A DNA stretch of 64,000 nt from contig NZ_VCBL01000001.1 of NCBI RefSeq assembly GCF_007896435.1, positions 1,499,661 through 1,563,660 on the forward strand. The letters run 5' to 3'. The stretch comes from Rummeliibacillus suwonensis (GTDB lineage: Bacteria > Bacillota > Bacilli > Bacillales_A > Planococcaceae). A program made the position numbers and the translations under genes. Shown here one piece after another: positions 25,693-33,371 of this stretch. How positions within the stretch are numbered: position 1 is the stretch's first letter; every line of letters begins with the position of its first letter. The notes below the pieces were generated by a model, which saw only the letters and a program-made list of their open reading frames with translations, searched no databases and was not told where the DNA came from.

Positions 25693-27063
25693 CTAAAAAC
25701 AACTTTTCAATTTAGTAATCCCTTCTACGATATCTTTGTTATTGACACCACCGAACCCAAGTATAATATAAGACACCTCGTCAGGATTTAACCAATGTTT
25801 TTTCGGGGAATATACTTTAACGCCAACTTTCATAGCACGTTCGATTAATGTATCTGCGTTCGTGTTTTTTAATTTCAATAAAATATGCAATCCACCCTGT
25901 TGACCTACTATTTCCACTTTATCTCCCAATTGTTCCTTGATAGCTTGAACCAGTATTTGTTGTTTCTTTTGATAGGTTATTTTCATCCTGCGCACATGCT
26001 TTTCAAAATACCCTTTCCTCATGAAAATAGCGATCGCTCTTTGCAAAAGGGGTGAACAATTTTGAGTTTGTTGCTGTAGCATCGCCTCTGCAGCCTCAGC
26101 AAGAGAATCAGGCAGAATGATATAACAGCATCGAACAGCTGGAAGTAAATTTTTTGAAAACGTTCCTAGATAAATAACCCTTTCAAATTGATCTAATGAC
26201 TTTAACGAAGGGATTGGTTTCCCAATATAACGAAATTCACTATTATAATCATCTTCAATAATATAAGAATCTTGATGTGCTGCCCATTTTAGTAAGCCAT
26301 AACGTTTCTGTATTGGTAAAATTCCCCCTAAGGGAAATTGATGAGAAGGAGTAACATAGACAACCTTTGCTGTATTATTGGCGATGGTATTCATGTCGAT
26401 CCCATCATTTTCTATAGGTACTGGTATAATATCACAATGCCATTTTTGAAACATATTTCGTACTTCATTATATCCGGGATCTTCAAAGAATACAGGTTGT
26501 TGCATTATATTTAATAACTGGATAATCAATGATATGGATTGTTGCGTTCCATTACAGATCACTATTTGTTTTGTCGTACAGTTGATGCCACGAGATTGGG
26601 CCACATATTTTTTAATTTCTTCTCTTAAAAAAGGGTCTCCCTCCGGTGCACCATATTGTAGAATATCCAAGTCCTTTTCCATCGCTAGTTTCATACATTT
26701 TACCCAATTGTTTAGTGGGAATTTTTCTAAGTCGATCGAGCCGTAATGAAAGTCAATTGTAGGTTGATTATTTTTAGGGATAATAGATGAAGTATTGATC
26801 ATTTCTTCGGGTAATGGGAAGCCTTCAATTGGTAAGACGTATAACCCACTCCGAGGAACGCTTTGGATATAACCTTCTGCCAGTAATTGCTGGTAAGCGG
26901 CATCAATAGTATGTTTACTTAACCTCAATTGTTGCGCCAAATATCGGATAGATGGAAGTTTTTCTCCCACTGTTAATTCATGACAAATTATTTTTTCTTT
27001 TAGTTGTTCATATAACTGTATATATTTTGGCGTTTTTTCATCCGTATTTAAAAACAGTTCCAT
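25693..27063 (-). CDS. MocR-type regulator (GntR HTH fused to aminotransferase-like domain)
   Basis: About 456 aa. A GntR winged helix (residues 1-80; LPSIRYLAQQLRLSKHTIDAAYQQLLAEGYI in part: PSIRYLAQQLRLSKHTIDA) is joined to a class I aminotransferase-like domain. The latter has the PLP-pocket features YGAPEGDP, the Asp/Tyr region DDYNSEFRY and the Schiff-base lysine in LGTFSKNLLPAVR. MocR proteins sense PLP or amino compounds and often regulate a divergent gene; here that gene encodes a PNPOx-like FMN protein at 27503. The ATG at 27063 fits the usual family N-terminus (MELFLNTDEKTPKYIQLYEQ). An ATG nine codons earlier has AGG directly abutting it. A structured repeat (R3) lies in the shared promoter region. 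Confidence 0.85.
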   Translation of the reverse strand: MELFLNTDEKTPKYIQLYEQLKEKIICHELTVGEKLPSIRYLAQQLRLSKHTIDAAYQQLLAEGYIQSVPRSGLYVLPIEGFPLPEEMINTSSIIPKNNQPTIDFHYGSIDLEKFPLNNWVKCMKLAMEKDLDILQYGAPEGDPFLREEIKKYVAQSRGINCTTKQIVICNGTQQSISLIIQLLNIMQQPVFFEDPGYNEVRNMFQKWHCDIIPVPIENDGIDMNTIANNTAKVVYVTPSHQFPLGGILPIQKRYGLLKWAAHQDSYIIEDDYNSEFRYIGKPIPSLKSLDQFERVIYLGTFSKNLLPAVRCCYIILPDSLAEAAEAMLQQQTQNCSPLLQRAIAIFMRKGYFEKHVRRMKITYQKKQQILVQAIKEQLGDKVEIVGQQGGLHILLKLKNTNADTLIERAMKVGVKVYSPKKHWLNPDEVSYIILGFGGVNNKDIVEGITKLKSCF

Positions 27064-27189
27064 CTTCAGCTCGTCCCTTCCTTTGTCCATCCTAAAATCA
27101 CAAATAATATGCTTCCATCTGTAGAGTTAAACTTACCTGTAAAAAGCTTGATTGGAAGATTGAAGAATATCAAGCTACTGTATGTAGCT

Positions 27190-27417
27190 TTATCCCGCTT
27201 TAACGGGCAGTAAGACCCCCATCTCAAGATTTAGAGAGAAACAAGAAAGATAGATGGGGGATCAACTGCCCGTAAAAGTCCGATTGGTTCGGGCCAACAA
27301 GAGGTTGGTCCCTCAGGTGTTGCTACAGGACGTAGCGCCTTTAACCTAAGTTCCTTTATTTCAGTGCGGGATGAAGAAAATCCCCACTGATGGAAACTTC
27401 ACTTTATTTGATCTGTC
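27190..27417 (-). repeat. Structured repeat family, copy R3 (best folded)
   Basis: On the minus strand it begins ATAAAGTGAAG and ends CGGGATAAAG. Compared with R1 the inner stem is GCTAC/GTAGC instead of GCCAC/GTGGC, a paired change. The long 3' stem is nearly perfect: CGGGCAGT with ACTGCCCG, and CCCCCATCT with AGATGGGGG. It occupies most of the gap between the divergent MocR and PNPOx-like genes (27064-27502), whose promoters must lie on either side of it. Confidence 0.8.
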
Positions 27418-27502
27418 CTGTATAAATTGTTCTAATCTGTCTATTTTTAATTGGTCAAAAACTTGTTTAAATAAACTATAGCAAACATTTGGAGGGATTC
27501 AT

Positions 27503-28048
27503 ATGCGAATGAAGGATCGAATTTGTGAGGACAAATCAAAAATAGAACAATTATTATCTTCAGCAGAAACAGGATTTTTAGGATTAGCCCAAAATAACGA
27601 ACCATATGTTGTTCCGCTAAACTATGTCTGGTTAAATGGGAGTATCTATTTCCATGGAGCATCTGAAGGGAAAAAAATAGATTTTATTCAAAATAATCCT
27701 CTTGCAACTTTCGTTATTAGCAGGTTTGAAGGGACAATGGTTTCCCCCATTCCTGCCCATACCGATTCCGCTTATCTAAGTATTATGCTGTTTGGAAAGA
27801 TTCAAATCGTCAATGATTTAAAAGAAGCAACAACTGTTATGCAAGCACTGCTGGATAAGTATGTAGCAGGTTATTTCAGTACACCATTGGCTTCCCAACA
27901 TGTGGCACGCTATCAATCTTCGCTTGGAAGTAAAACATGTATATGTAAGCTAACCCCCACAGATATAACAGCAAAAGAAAATATGAAATTAGAAGATCAA
28001 TTGTACTATAAAGGAAGAAATGTTGTTACAGACGTTTCCATCGACTAG
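27503..28048 (+). CDS. Pyridoxamine 5'-phosphate oxidase-like FMN protein (NimA-type)
   Basis: A 181-aa split-barrel flavoprotein. The N-terminal pattern SAETGFLGLAQNNEPYVVPL, then NYVWLNGSIYFHGASEGKK and NPLATFVISR, is typical of the PNPOx-like group that includes nitroimidazole-resistance NimA proteins. These bind FMN or related cofactors and reduce small molecules; the substrate here is unknown. GGAGG lies seven bases before the ATG. Its divergent neighbour is a MocR regulator, a recurrent pairing. It is shorter than true PdxH and lacks its full PLP-binding tail, so it is not the classical vitamin B6 enzyme. Confidence 0.8.
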   Translation: MRMKDRICEDKSKIEQLLSSAETGFLGLAQNNEPYVVPLNYVWLNGSIYFHGASEGKKIDFIQNNPLATFVISRFEGTMVSPIPAHTDSAYLSIMLFGKIQIVNDLKEATTVMQALLDKYVAGYFSTPLASQHVARYQSSLGSKTCICKLTPTDITAKENMKLEDQLYYKGRNVVTDVSID

Positions 28049-28061
28049 GCTTGAAAAGAAT

Positions 28062-28102
28062 TAGAATCTATTTGAACGAATTTTTTCAAATAGATTCTTT
28101 TG
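28062..28102 (+). terminator. Terminator of the PNPOx-like gene
   Basis: AGAATCTATTTG and CAAATAGATTCTTTT pair around a 12-base loop. Confidence 0.8.
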
Positions 28103-28222
28103 ATCTACAATAAAAGTATGAGACTTATAAGATACTTTTAATTAAATTTTTTCAAATAAAGTATCCTAAATCTATTGGTAGCGAAATATTCATTAAATCC
28201 ATATTAAGTTCTTTAAAAAAAT

Positions 28223-28858
28223 TTAAATGTTTCGCTTCTTATAATTAAAATAATACATACTTAAAGGCCACCAAAGTACGGTAAAGATTGGATAAACAGC
28301 CCAGATTTCTTGTGGTGAAAAGATAGCATTAATGCTGATAAAAAATAGACTAATAAACAAAGAAGCAGAGATAGAGAATCCAAAATAGGATTTTCGTTTT
28401 ATGTGGTAAAGGGAAAGCGGCCACCAAAGAATCACGAAAGCCGGAAAAATAAACCATGGAGTCTGAGGAGCTAAAAAGATATTTAAAATTATATAGTATA
28501 GAATAAAAGAAAAACTTCCTATAAGAGCTGTGGTCATGCTTTTTGCTCGTTTTCCAAGTAACATAAGAGCCGGCCACATTACAATAGGTGCCAACGTATA
28601 GAAAAACCACGGATAACTAGGCATATCAATATAGTTCTCTGTGATAAGAAAAAGCAAAAGCAGAAAACTTCCTACCATAGAGAATAGCGTATATTTCTTT
28701 GCATATACGCAGTACAACCCCAGTGGAAATAGCACTAATATGAAGGCAGGATAAATAAACCAGGGGTATTGAACGCTTGTAAAATAATTGACTAGGATTA
28801 AAAATACAATGGTCATTACACTGCCTGTAGCAACAAATCCAATATCATATTTCTTCAA
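28223..28858 (-). CDS. Membrane protein with four repeated two-helix units
   Basis: A 211-aa membrane protein of about eight helices. The same motif appears four times at about 50-residue spacing: YPWFIYPAFILVLFPLGLY, YPWFFYTLAPIVMWPALML, TPWFIFPAFVILWWPLSLY and IWAVYPIFTVLWWPLSMYY. The last positions of each repeat (WWPLxxY) are near-constant. A fifth copy is in the next gene upstream. It overlaps that gene by 4 bases and is the last gene of a PadR-controlled operon. The function is unknown; PadR-HAAS-membrane operons often respond to envelope stress or antimicrobials. No transporter or enzyme motif is seen. Confidence 0.7.
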   Translation of the reverse strand: MKKYDIGFVATGSVMTIVFLILVNYFTSVQYPWFIYPAFILVLFPLGLYCVYAKKYTLFSMVGSFLLLLFLITENYIDMPSYPWFFYTLAPIVMWPALMLLGKRAKSMTTALIGSFSFILYYIILNIFLAPQTPWFIFPAFVILWWPLSLYHIKRKSYFGFSISASLFISLFFISINAIFSPQEIWAVYPIFTVLWWPLSMYYFNYKKRNI

Positions 28859-29286
28859 TTTTTACTCTCCCCTTTCACTTTCATCCATCTAAAATACATC
28901 GTCAACGGCCACCAAAGCACGGCAAAGGTCGGATAAACAAACCAAATTACATGAGATGAATAATAGAAATTCATAAAGACAAACAAGGCAATGATTAACA
29001 CACTTCCCCAAATCGAATATTCTAGGTTTAATTTAGTATTATTTTTCGTATTTGATTTCCCTGGTTTTGCGGACTTATTGACCCCAAGTTCTTTTGTCAA
29101 GTCCTCGATATCTCCAAATTCAACAATGGCTTTATTAATTGCATCCTCTTCAGCTTTCCCTTGTTCCATCAAGTCCCACACTTTTTCTTCGAGGTTTTGT
29201 AGCACTTCCTGCATAATCGATGCTTTTTGTTCACTTTCTGGAACATCTTTAAATAAGTCGCTTACATGTTGCGTTAATCGGTTCAA
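28855..29286 (-). CDS. HAAS-domain protein with membrane tail
   Basis: A 143-aa protein. Residues 1-68 form a helical HAAS-like (DUF1700-type) domain, with EVLQNLEEKVWDLMEQGKAE and AINKAIVEFGDIEDLTKELG. A linker rich in Lys and Asn follows, then two membrane helices ending in VIWFVYPTFAVLWWPLTMYF, the same repeat unit as in the downstream gene. HAAS domains accompany PadR regulators and are thought to act as anti-regulators or adaptors at the membrane. It overlaps the PadR gene and the following gene by 4 bases each, so all three are co-translated. Confidence 0.78.
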   Translation of the reverse strand: MNRLTQHVSDLFKDVPESEQKASIMQEVLQNLEEKVWDLMEQGKAEEDAINKAIVEFGDIEDLTKELGVNKSAKPGKSNTKNNTKLNLEYSIWGSVLIIALFVFMNFYYSSHVIWFVYPTFAVLWWPLTMYFRWMKVKGESKN

Positions 29287-29612
29287 TTAAATCCCTCCAT
29301 AAATAAATCAATAATTTCCTTTGTTTCTTGCCATTCAACGACCGTTTCCTTGAAGAATGCCTTTCCTAGCGTAGTGATTCGATAATACTTTCTTTTTCCT
29401 CCCTTTGAAACACTCCCGTAATACGATTCAATTAATTCCTTTTTCTCCAATCTTTGAAATACTGCATACAGCGTAGCTTCTTTTATTTGAAATTTGTTAC
29501 CTGTACGCAAACTGATCTCCTTCGATATTTCAAAACCATAGCGATCTTTTTCCATTATTAATCGCAGAATAATGGAATCCAAATGTCCGCGAATAATATC
29601 ACTTCTAATCAA
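29283..29612 (-). CDS. PadR-family transcriptional regulator
   Basis: A 109-aa PadR-type repressor. Its winged helix includes LDSIILRLIMEKDRYGFEIS, KEATLYAVFQRLEKKELIES and a basic wing around KGGKRKYYRIT; a C-terminal dimer helix follows. The start is TTG, with AAGGA nine bases upstream. It is the first gene of a three-gene operon with a HAAS protein and a repeat membrane protein, a frequent arrangement in Firmicutes. A near-consensus promoter at 29671-29699 has imperfect dyads around it, consistent with autoregulation. The inducing signal is unknown. Confidence 0.85.
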   Translation of the reverse strand: MIRSDIIRGHLDSIILRLIMEKDRYGFEISKEISLRTGNKFQIKEATLYAVFQRLEKKELIESYYGSVSKGGKRKYYRITTLGKAFFKETVVEWQETKEIIDLFMEGFN

Positions 29613-29670
29613 TTTGTCACTTCCTTGCCTGCAAACTACTCCATTACATAGAGTTCTATCTCATAGAGTA

Positions 29671-29699
29671 ATTATAATGAACTGTACTCTATCTGTCAA
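29671..29699 (-). promoter_or_regulatory. Near-consensus promoter of the PadR operon
   Basis: On the minus strand TTGACA (29694-29699), a 17-base spacer and TATAAT (29671-29676). TACTCTATGAG and AGAGTAC-type repeats overlap it and may be the PadR operator. Confidence 0.8.
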
Positions 29700-29764
29700 A
29701 GTAATTTTTATATAAAATTTCAGGCGTGTTGATTATCCAATTTAATCCATAAAAATAGGGGAAT

Positions 29765-29832
29765 TCGTTGATTGTAGCGAAGGCTTGCTCGCTTTCCTGC
29801 GGGAGTCGAGCAAGCCGCAGCGAAGATCTATA
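29765..29832. repeat. GC-rich hairpin, repeat fragment
   Basis: GCTTGCTCG and CGAGCAAGC pair around TTTCCTGCGGGAGT in AT-rich surroundings. The loop (CCTGCGGGAGT) resembles the core of the MITE-like repeats. Probably a fragment of another interspersed repeat. Confidence 0.45.
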
Positions 29833-30154
29833 TAAATGGTCCTGAAAATACAGGGTTTTTCAAAAATTACACCAAATAGGTATTCCTAATTTTTGTAAAA
29901 TCAACACATGTGATAAAATTTACTACCACCCTACGAATAAAATCTGAATATTTAGTATTTTATTTTTAAAGTAACTATCATTGTTCGTAAAGCAGGAAAA
30001 AGTCGGGGCAAAGTTAAAGAAATTGATACTGTGATAGGTGCATATTCACGCATCTGCTTTGTTATGCACAGATATACAGCCACTATAAAATTAAATTAAA
30101 AAGCAGCATGAAACAGTTACTTTAGGAGCTCCCCTGCATCTAGTTTAAGTGCTA
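29833..30154. other. Gene-free AT-rich region
   Basis: No ORF with a ribosome site and no clear hairpin was seen here. It is the upstream part of a 1.1-kb gene-free stretch between the PadR operon and cbiP. Confidence 0.5.
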
Positions 30155-30244
30155 TTTTGCACTATAAGTGACTATAAAAAAGCGACAAACGCAACCAATT
30201 CCACAACAGTCAAAAACAATTTTGCACTATAAGTGACTATAAAA
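30155..30244 (+). repeat. 25-bp direct repeat pair
   Basis: TTTTGCACTATAAGTGACTA with TAAAA occurs at 30155-30179 and again at 30220-30244, 65 bases apart start to start. The second copy runs directly into a terminator hairpin. The repeats could be remnants of an insertion element or part of a small RNA gene. Confidence 0.6.
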
Positions 30245-30290
30245 GAGCCTCATTTCTCAGCATTAAACTTGAGAAATGGGGCTCTTTTCG
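30243..30290 (+). terminator. Orphan intrinsic terminator
   Basis: AGAGCC plus CATTTCTC pair with GAGAAATG plus GGCTCT, followed by TTTCG. No protein gene lies upstream on this strand. The region 30291-30700 that follows holds no supported gene; a weak CCAAGT/ACTTGG hairpin near 30625 on the minus strand may end the cobalamin operon. Confidence 0.65.
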
Positions 30291-30700
30291 TTACTACGGA
30301 AAACCGTTCTATTATTGAATAAGGGATTCCACATCAATTGAACAGAGATAAACTTCAAAGATCTCCTTCAATACACAAATAATGAACCAAAATAAGTTAA
30401 CCCAATGATTTAGTTGAAGAAAAAAATTCTTGATTTTATCTATTATATATAATTCTCCAACAAGTATTTACAGAATTTGAACGTATTTGATCGAGGAGTA
30501 CTCTACTGCGAGACGAGCAGAAAACTTGCATTACGATGATTACCAAAGATAAATAGTTAAATTTTTGGCTTTCTCTATTTTTTTCACATAAATGTTGAGT
30601 GAATAAATACCAAAAATACAGCCAAGTGTCTACAGAACAACTTGGCATTCTAAAGTGCTTGGCAGCAACGATTATATTTTGAGACAAAATCGCAGTTTCC

Positions 30701-32230
30701 TTATAAAGGATCAAATTGTGCTCGAGTTGGTATACCGATCATTTTATAGACCCGCTCCATATCGATATGTTCCCGAACATGATCGGCTAATAATTGATAG
30801 GCAGCCTCTCTACGTTCTGCATCGGATTGGATTTGTTGATCGAGTGGTTGCAATCCTTTTTTTACACGCAGTTGATTGACCATTTTTCGCGTAAATGCTC
30901 GATTGTTAAAGATCCCATGAAAATACGTACCAATCACTTGCCCATCCATCGCAATAGCCCCATCACAGCGGCCATCAGACAACTTCATAAATGGTACGCA
31001 ATGATCATCTTCTATCACTGTTTGACCAAGGTGGATTTCATAACCTGTTAGTGACATCGTATCAAAAATAGTTGATACAGTATGGCCGGTCATCTGTACT
31101 ATTTTTTTATCCTTATTGAATATGGTAGTGACAGGTAATAGGGAAAGTCCAGTCGCGCTACGACCGTCCCCTTCGACTGCATAAGGATCTTGGAGCTCTC
31201 TACCTAATAGTTGGAACCCTCCACAAATTCCAAAAATGGATGTACCTTTTTTGGCGAGTTTTTGAATAGCTGAGGCGAATCCTTCATCCTTTAACCACTG
31301 TAGATCTTCTATCGTATTTTTTGTACCCGGAATGATCAGCAGATCTGGCTCCCCAAGCTCTTTTACATGACGAACTAAGCGAACCCCTACTTCTGGTTCA
31401 TCAAAAAACGGATCAACATCTGTGAAATTTGAAATTCGTGGTAAACGAATCATGGCTACATCTATCGGAAACTCGCCTTGTTTTGGTCTTTTAAAGCGCA
31501 GTGAAGATAGAGCTAAAGAATCTTCCGCTTCGATATTCACCTGAATATATGGAATGATCCCTAATACAGGAATTCCTGTTTCCTTTTCAAGCCATGCAAC
31601 GCCATCGTCCAATAGCTCTCTCATTCCACGAAATTTATTAATAATGATTCCTTTTACTCTAGCCCTTTCTGAATCATCGAGGAGTGCCAACGTGCCAATG
31701 ATGGAAGCAAACATACCCCCTCGCTCAATATCGGCAACTAAAATTACAGCAGCATCCGTAGCATGAGCCATGCGCATATTCGCAATATCTCGGTCCTTAA
31801 GATTGATCTCAGCAGGACTTCCGGCACCTTCTAATACCATCACATCAAAGTCATTTTGTAATTTATGTATAGATTGTTTCACAATGGGCATTGCCTTTTC
31901 GACAAAATCATTGCGATAGCTAGTGGCACTCATATCCATGAAGTGCTTGCCATGTACAATCACTTCAGAAACCATATCTTGTTTTGGCTTTAGTAAAATC
32001 GGATTCATATCTGTCGTGGCGATGACTCTAGCAGCCTCCGCTTGCACCCCTTGTGCTCTGCCAATTTCACCGCCATCGATCGTTACAAAAGAATTAAGTG
32101 CCATATTTTGAGATTTAAAAGGAACAACCTTCATCCCATCATCAGAAAAGATTCGACAAAACGCTGTACATATCATACTTTTTCCCACATCAGATGCAGT
32201 ACCTTGAATCATTAAAGCTTTAGCGGTCAT
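30701..32230 (-). CDS. cbiP: Adenosylcobyric acid synthase (glutamine-hydrolysing)
   Basis: A 509-aa enzyme that amidates four side chains of adenosylcobyrinic acid a,c-diamide. The N-terminal dethiobiotin-synthetase-like ATPase has the P-loop QGTASDVGKSMI and the segment MVLEGAGSPAEINL. The C-terminal class I amidotransferase has its Cys in FGICGGFQLLG and a His in YFHGIFNN. The length matches CbiP/CobQ. It is the last gene of the cobalamin operon, about 20 bases after btuR; that places the amidation step right after adenosylation, in pathway order. In the known B. megaterium cobI operon as I recall it, cbiP is not the terminal gene, so this tail position may be a local difference. Confidence 0.95.
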   Translation of the reverse strand: MTAKALMIQGTASDVGKSMICTAFCRIFSDDGMKVVPFKSQNMALNSFVTIDGGEIGRAQGVQAEAARVIATTDMNPILLKPKQDMVSEVIVHGKHFMDMSATSYRNDFVEKAMPIVKQSIHKLQNDFDVMVLEGAGSPAEINLKDRDIANMRMAHATDAAVILVADIERGGMFASIIGTLALLDDSERARVKGIIINKFRGMRELLDDGVAWLEKETGIPVLGIIPYIQVNIEAEDSLALSSLRFKRPKQGEFPIDVAMIRLPRISNFTDVDPFFDEPEVGVRLVRHVKELGEPDLLIIPGTKNTIEDLQWLKDEGFASAIQKLAKKGTSIFGICGGFQLLGRELQDPYAVEGDGRSATGLSLLPVTTIFNKDKKIVQMTGHTVSTIFDTMSLTGYEIHLGQTVIEDDHCVPFMKLSDGRCDGAIAMDGQVIGTYFHGIFNNRAFTRKMVNQLRVKKGLQPLDQQIQSDAERREAAYQLLADHVREHIDMERVYKMIGIPTRAQFDPL

Positions 32231-32252
32231 AAGCTTACGCTACCTTCTTCCA

Positions 32253-32789
32253 TTAAAATTCTAATCCTTTGACAGCAGGTATTCCTCTTTCATAATAATG
32301 CTTGGTCGCTTCAATGGTTGACACTAAATCCGCTATCTCTTGTAATTCTTGTTTTGCATTTCTACCAGTAATAACAAGGTGCATCGTTGAAGGTCGATTT
32401 TGAATAGCCTCCACTACTTCTTGTAACGGTAGGACATCATCGATTGGAAATTTGTCGATCGATAAAGCATTATTTAGTTCATCCAGTACCAATAGATCAA
32501 TAGAGGGATCCGCTAATGCAGCTTTCGCTTTTTTCCAAGCGATCCTTAAAGCTTCCCGGTGCTCTTCTGGTGTTTTCGTCCATGTAAAACCGATGCCCAT
32601 TTGTTCGATTTCCACCCCTAGTTTTTTTAAAGCCAAATCTTCACCATATGTACGTTCAGGTGATTTGATAAATTGCATATATTTCACCTGTAACCCTCTA
32701 CCAATCGCTCGAAGTGTAACCCCCAGTGAAGCAGTTGTTTTTCCTTTTCCTTCCCCTGTATAGATCAAAACTAGTCCTTGACGTGCCAT
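32253..32789 (-). CDS. btuR: Cob(I)yrinic acid a,c-diamide adenosyltransferase
   Basis: A 178-aa CobA/CobO/BtuR-type corrinoid adenosyltransferase. It transfers the 5'-deoxyadenosyl group of ATP to the reduced cobalt. The P-loop GEGKGKTTASLGVTLRAIG, the GIGFTW motif and the Walker B-like LLVLDELNNAL are all present, with the C-terminal RPSTMHLVITGRNA typical of the family. The ATG at 32789 is chosen because GGGGG lies eight bases upstream; the GTG two codons earlier is less well placed. It lies between cbiY and cbiP in the cobalamin operon. The PduO and EutT types are unrelated and can be excluded. Confidence 0.95.
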   Translation of the reverse strand: MARQGLVLIYTGEGKGKTTASLGVTLRAIGRGLQVKYMQFIKSPERTYGEDLALKKLGVEIEQMGIGFTWTKTPEEHREALRIAWKKAKAALADPSIDLLVLDELNNALSIDKFPIDDVLPLQEVVEAIQNRPSTMHLVITGRNAKQELQEIADLVSTIEATKHYYERGIPAVKGLEF

Positions 32790-32807
32790 TTTCACATCCC
32801 CCTTTTT

Positions 32808-33371
32808 CTATAACCAAGTTGTTTTTTCATCAAATGATATTCGCTCTGTTGGAGGAACTTCTTTTCCTTCTTCAGGATATCCGATGAAAATAGTACCGAT
32901 GACTTTCTCATTTTCGGGTGAACCGATAAATTGATGCATCCGTTCATCATGGACTAAGCCGACCCCTCTTGTCCGCCATACGAAGCCCAAGCCCAACTCT
33001 TGCGCTGCTAGCCACATCGAATGGATCGCACAGCAAGTCGCAAAAATATTATCCTCTGAATCATCTGGTTTATCCGGAATTAATGCCGAAGTTACAACAA
33101 TCGCTACAGGTGTTGTCGTGACAACTTTTAGAGAGCTTTCTACTAAATGTGGTTTTGTTGGAAAACGTTGTTGCAAGTACTCCGTTGCCATTTCTTCATA
33201 TCGTTTCATCGCATCTCCTTGAATCACATAGAAATGCCATGGTTGTCGTAAGCGGTCATTTGGCGCATATGTCGCTACATCTAATAATTTTTCGATTTTT
33301 TCTTTTTCGACAGGCCTATCTGCATAGTTTCGAATGGCTCGGCGGTTTTTCATCGCTTCCATAATCGTCAT
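32808..33371 (-). CDS. cbiY: Nitroreductase-family flavoprotein of the cobalamin operon (CbiY)
   Basis: A 187-aa FMN-dependent nitroreductase-like protein. The N-terminal MKNRRAIRNYADRPVEKEKI and the NDRLRQPWHFYVI segment are standard FMN-site features; the C-terminal KVIGTIFIGYPEEG closes the fold. A protein of this family, CbiY, occupies the same position in the B. megaterium cobI operon. Its role is not settled: it might reduce Co(II) corrinoid before adenosylation, which would fit its place next to btuR. It is not an obvious BluB, which makes dimethylbenzimidazole, because that family has its own motifs that I do not see. Its start overlaps the preceding gene by 4 bases. Confidence 0.82.
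   Translation of the reverse strand: MTIMEAMKNRRAIRNYADRPVEKEKIEKLLDVATYAPNDRLRQPWHFYVIQGDAMKRYEEMATEYLQQRFPTKPHLVESSLKVVTTTPVAIVVTSALIPDKPDDSEDNIFATCCAIHSMWLAAQELGLGFVWRTRGVGLVHDERMHQFIGSPENEKVIGTIFIGYPEEGKEVPPTERISFDEKTTWL

Noticed and set aside
30155..30244. Possible CRISPR-like repeat-spacer unit
   Set aside because: Only two repeats, no further units, no cas genes in the window.
30436..30714. 92-codon minus-strand frame after cbiP
   Set aside because: Overlaps the cbiP end, has no ribosome site and no protein-like pattern.
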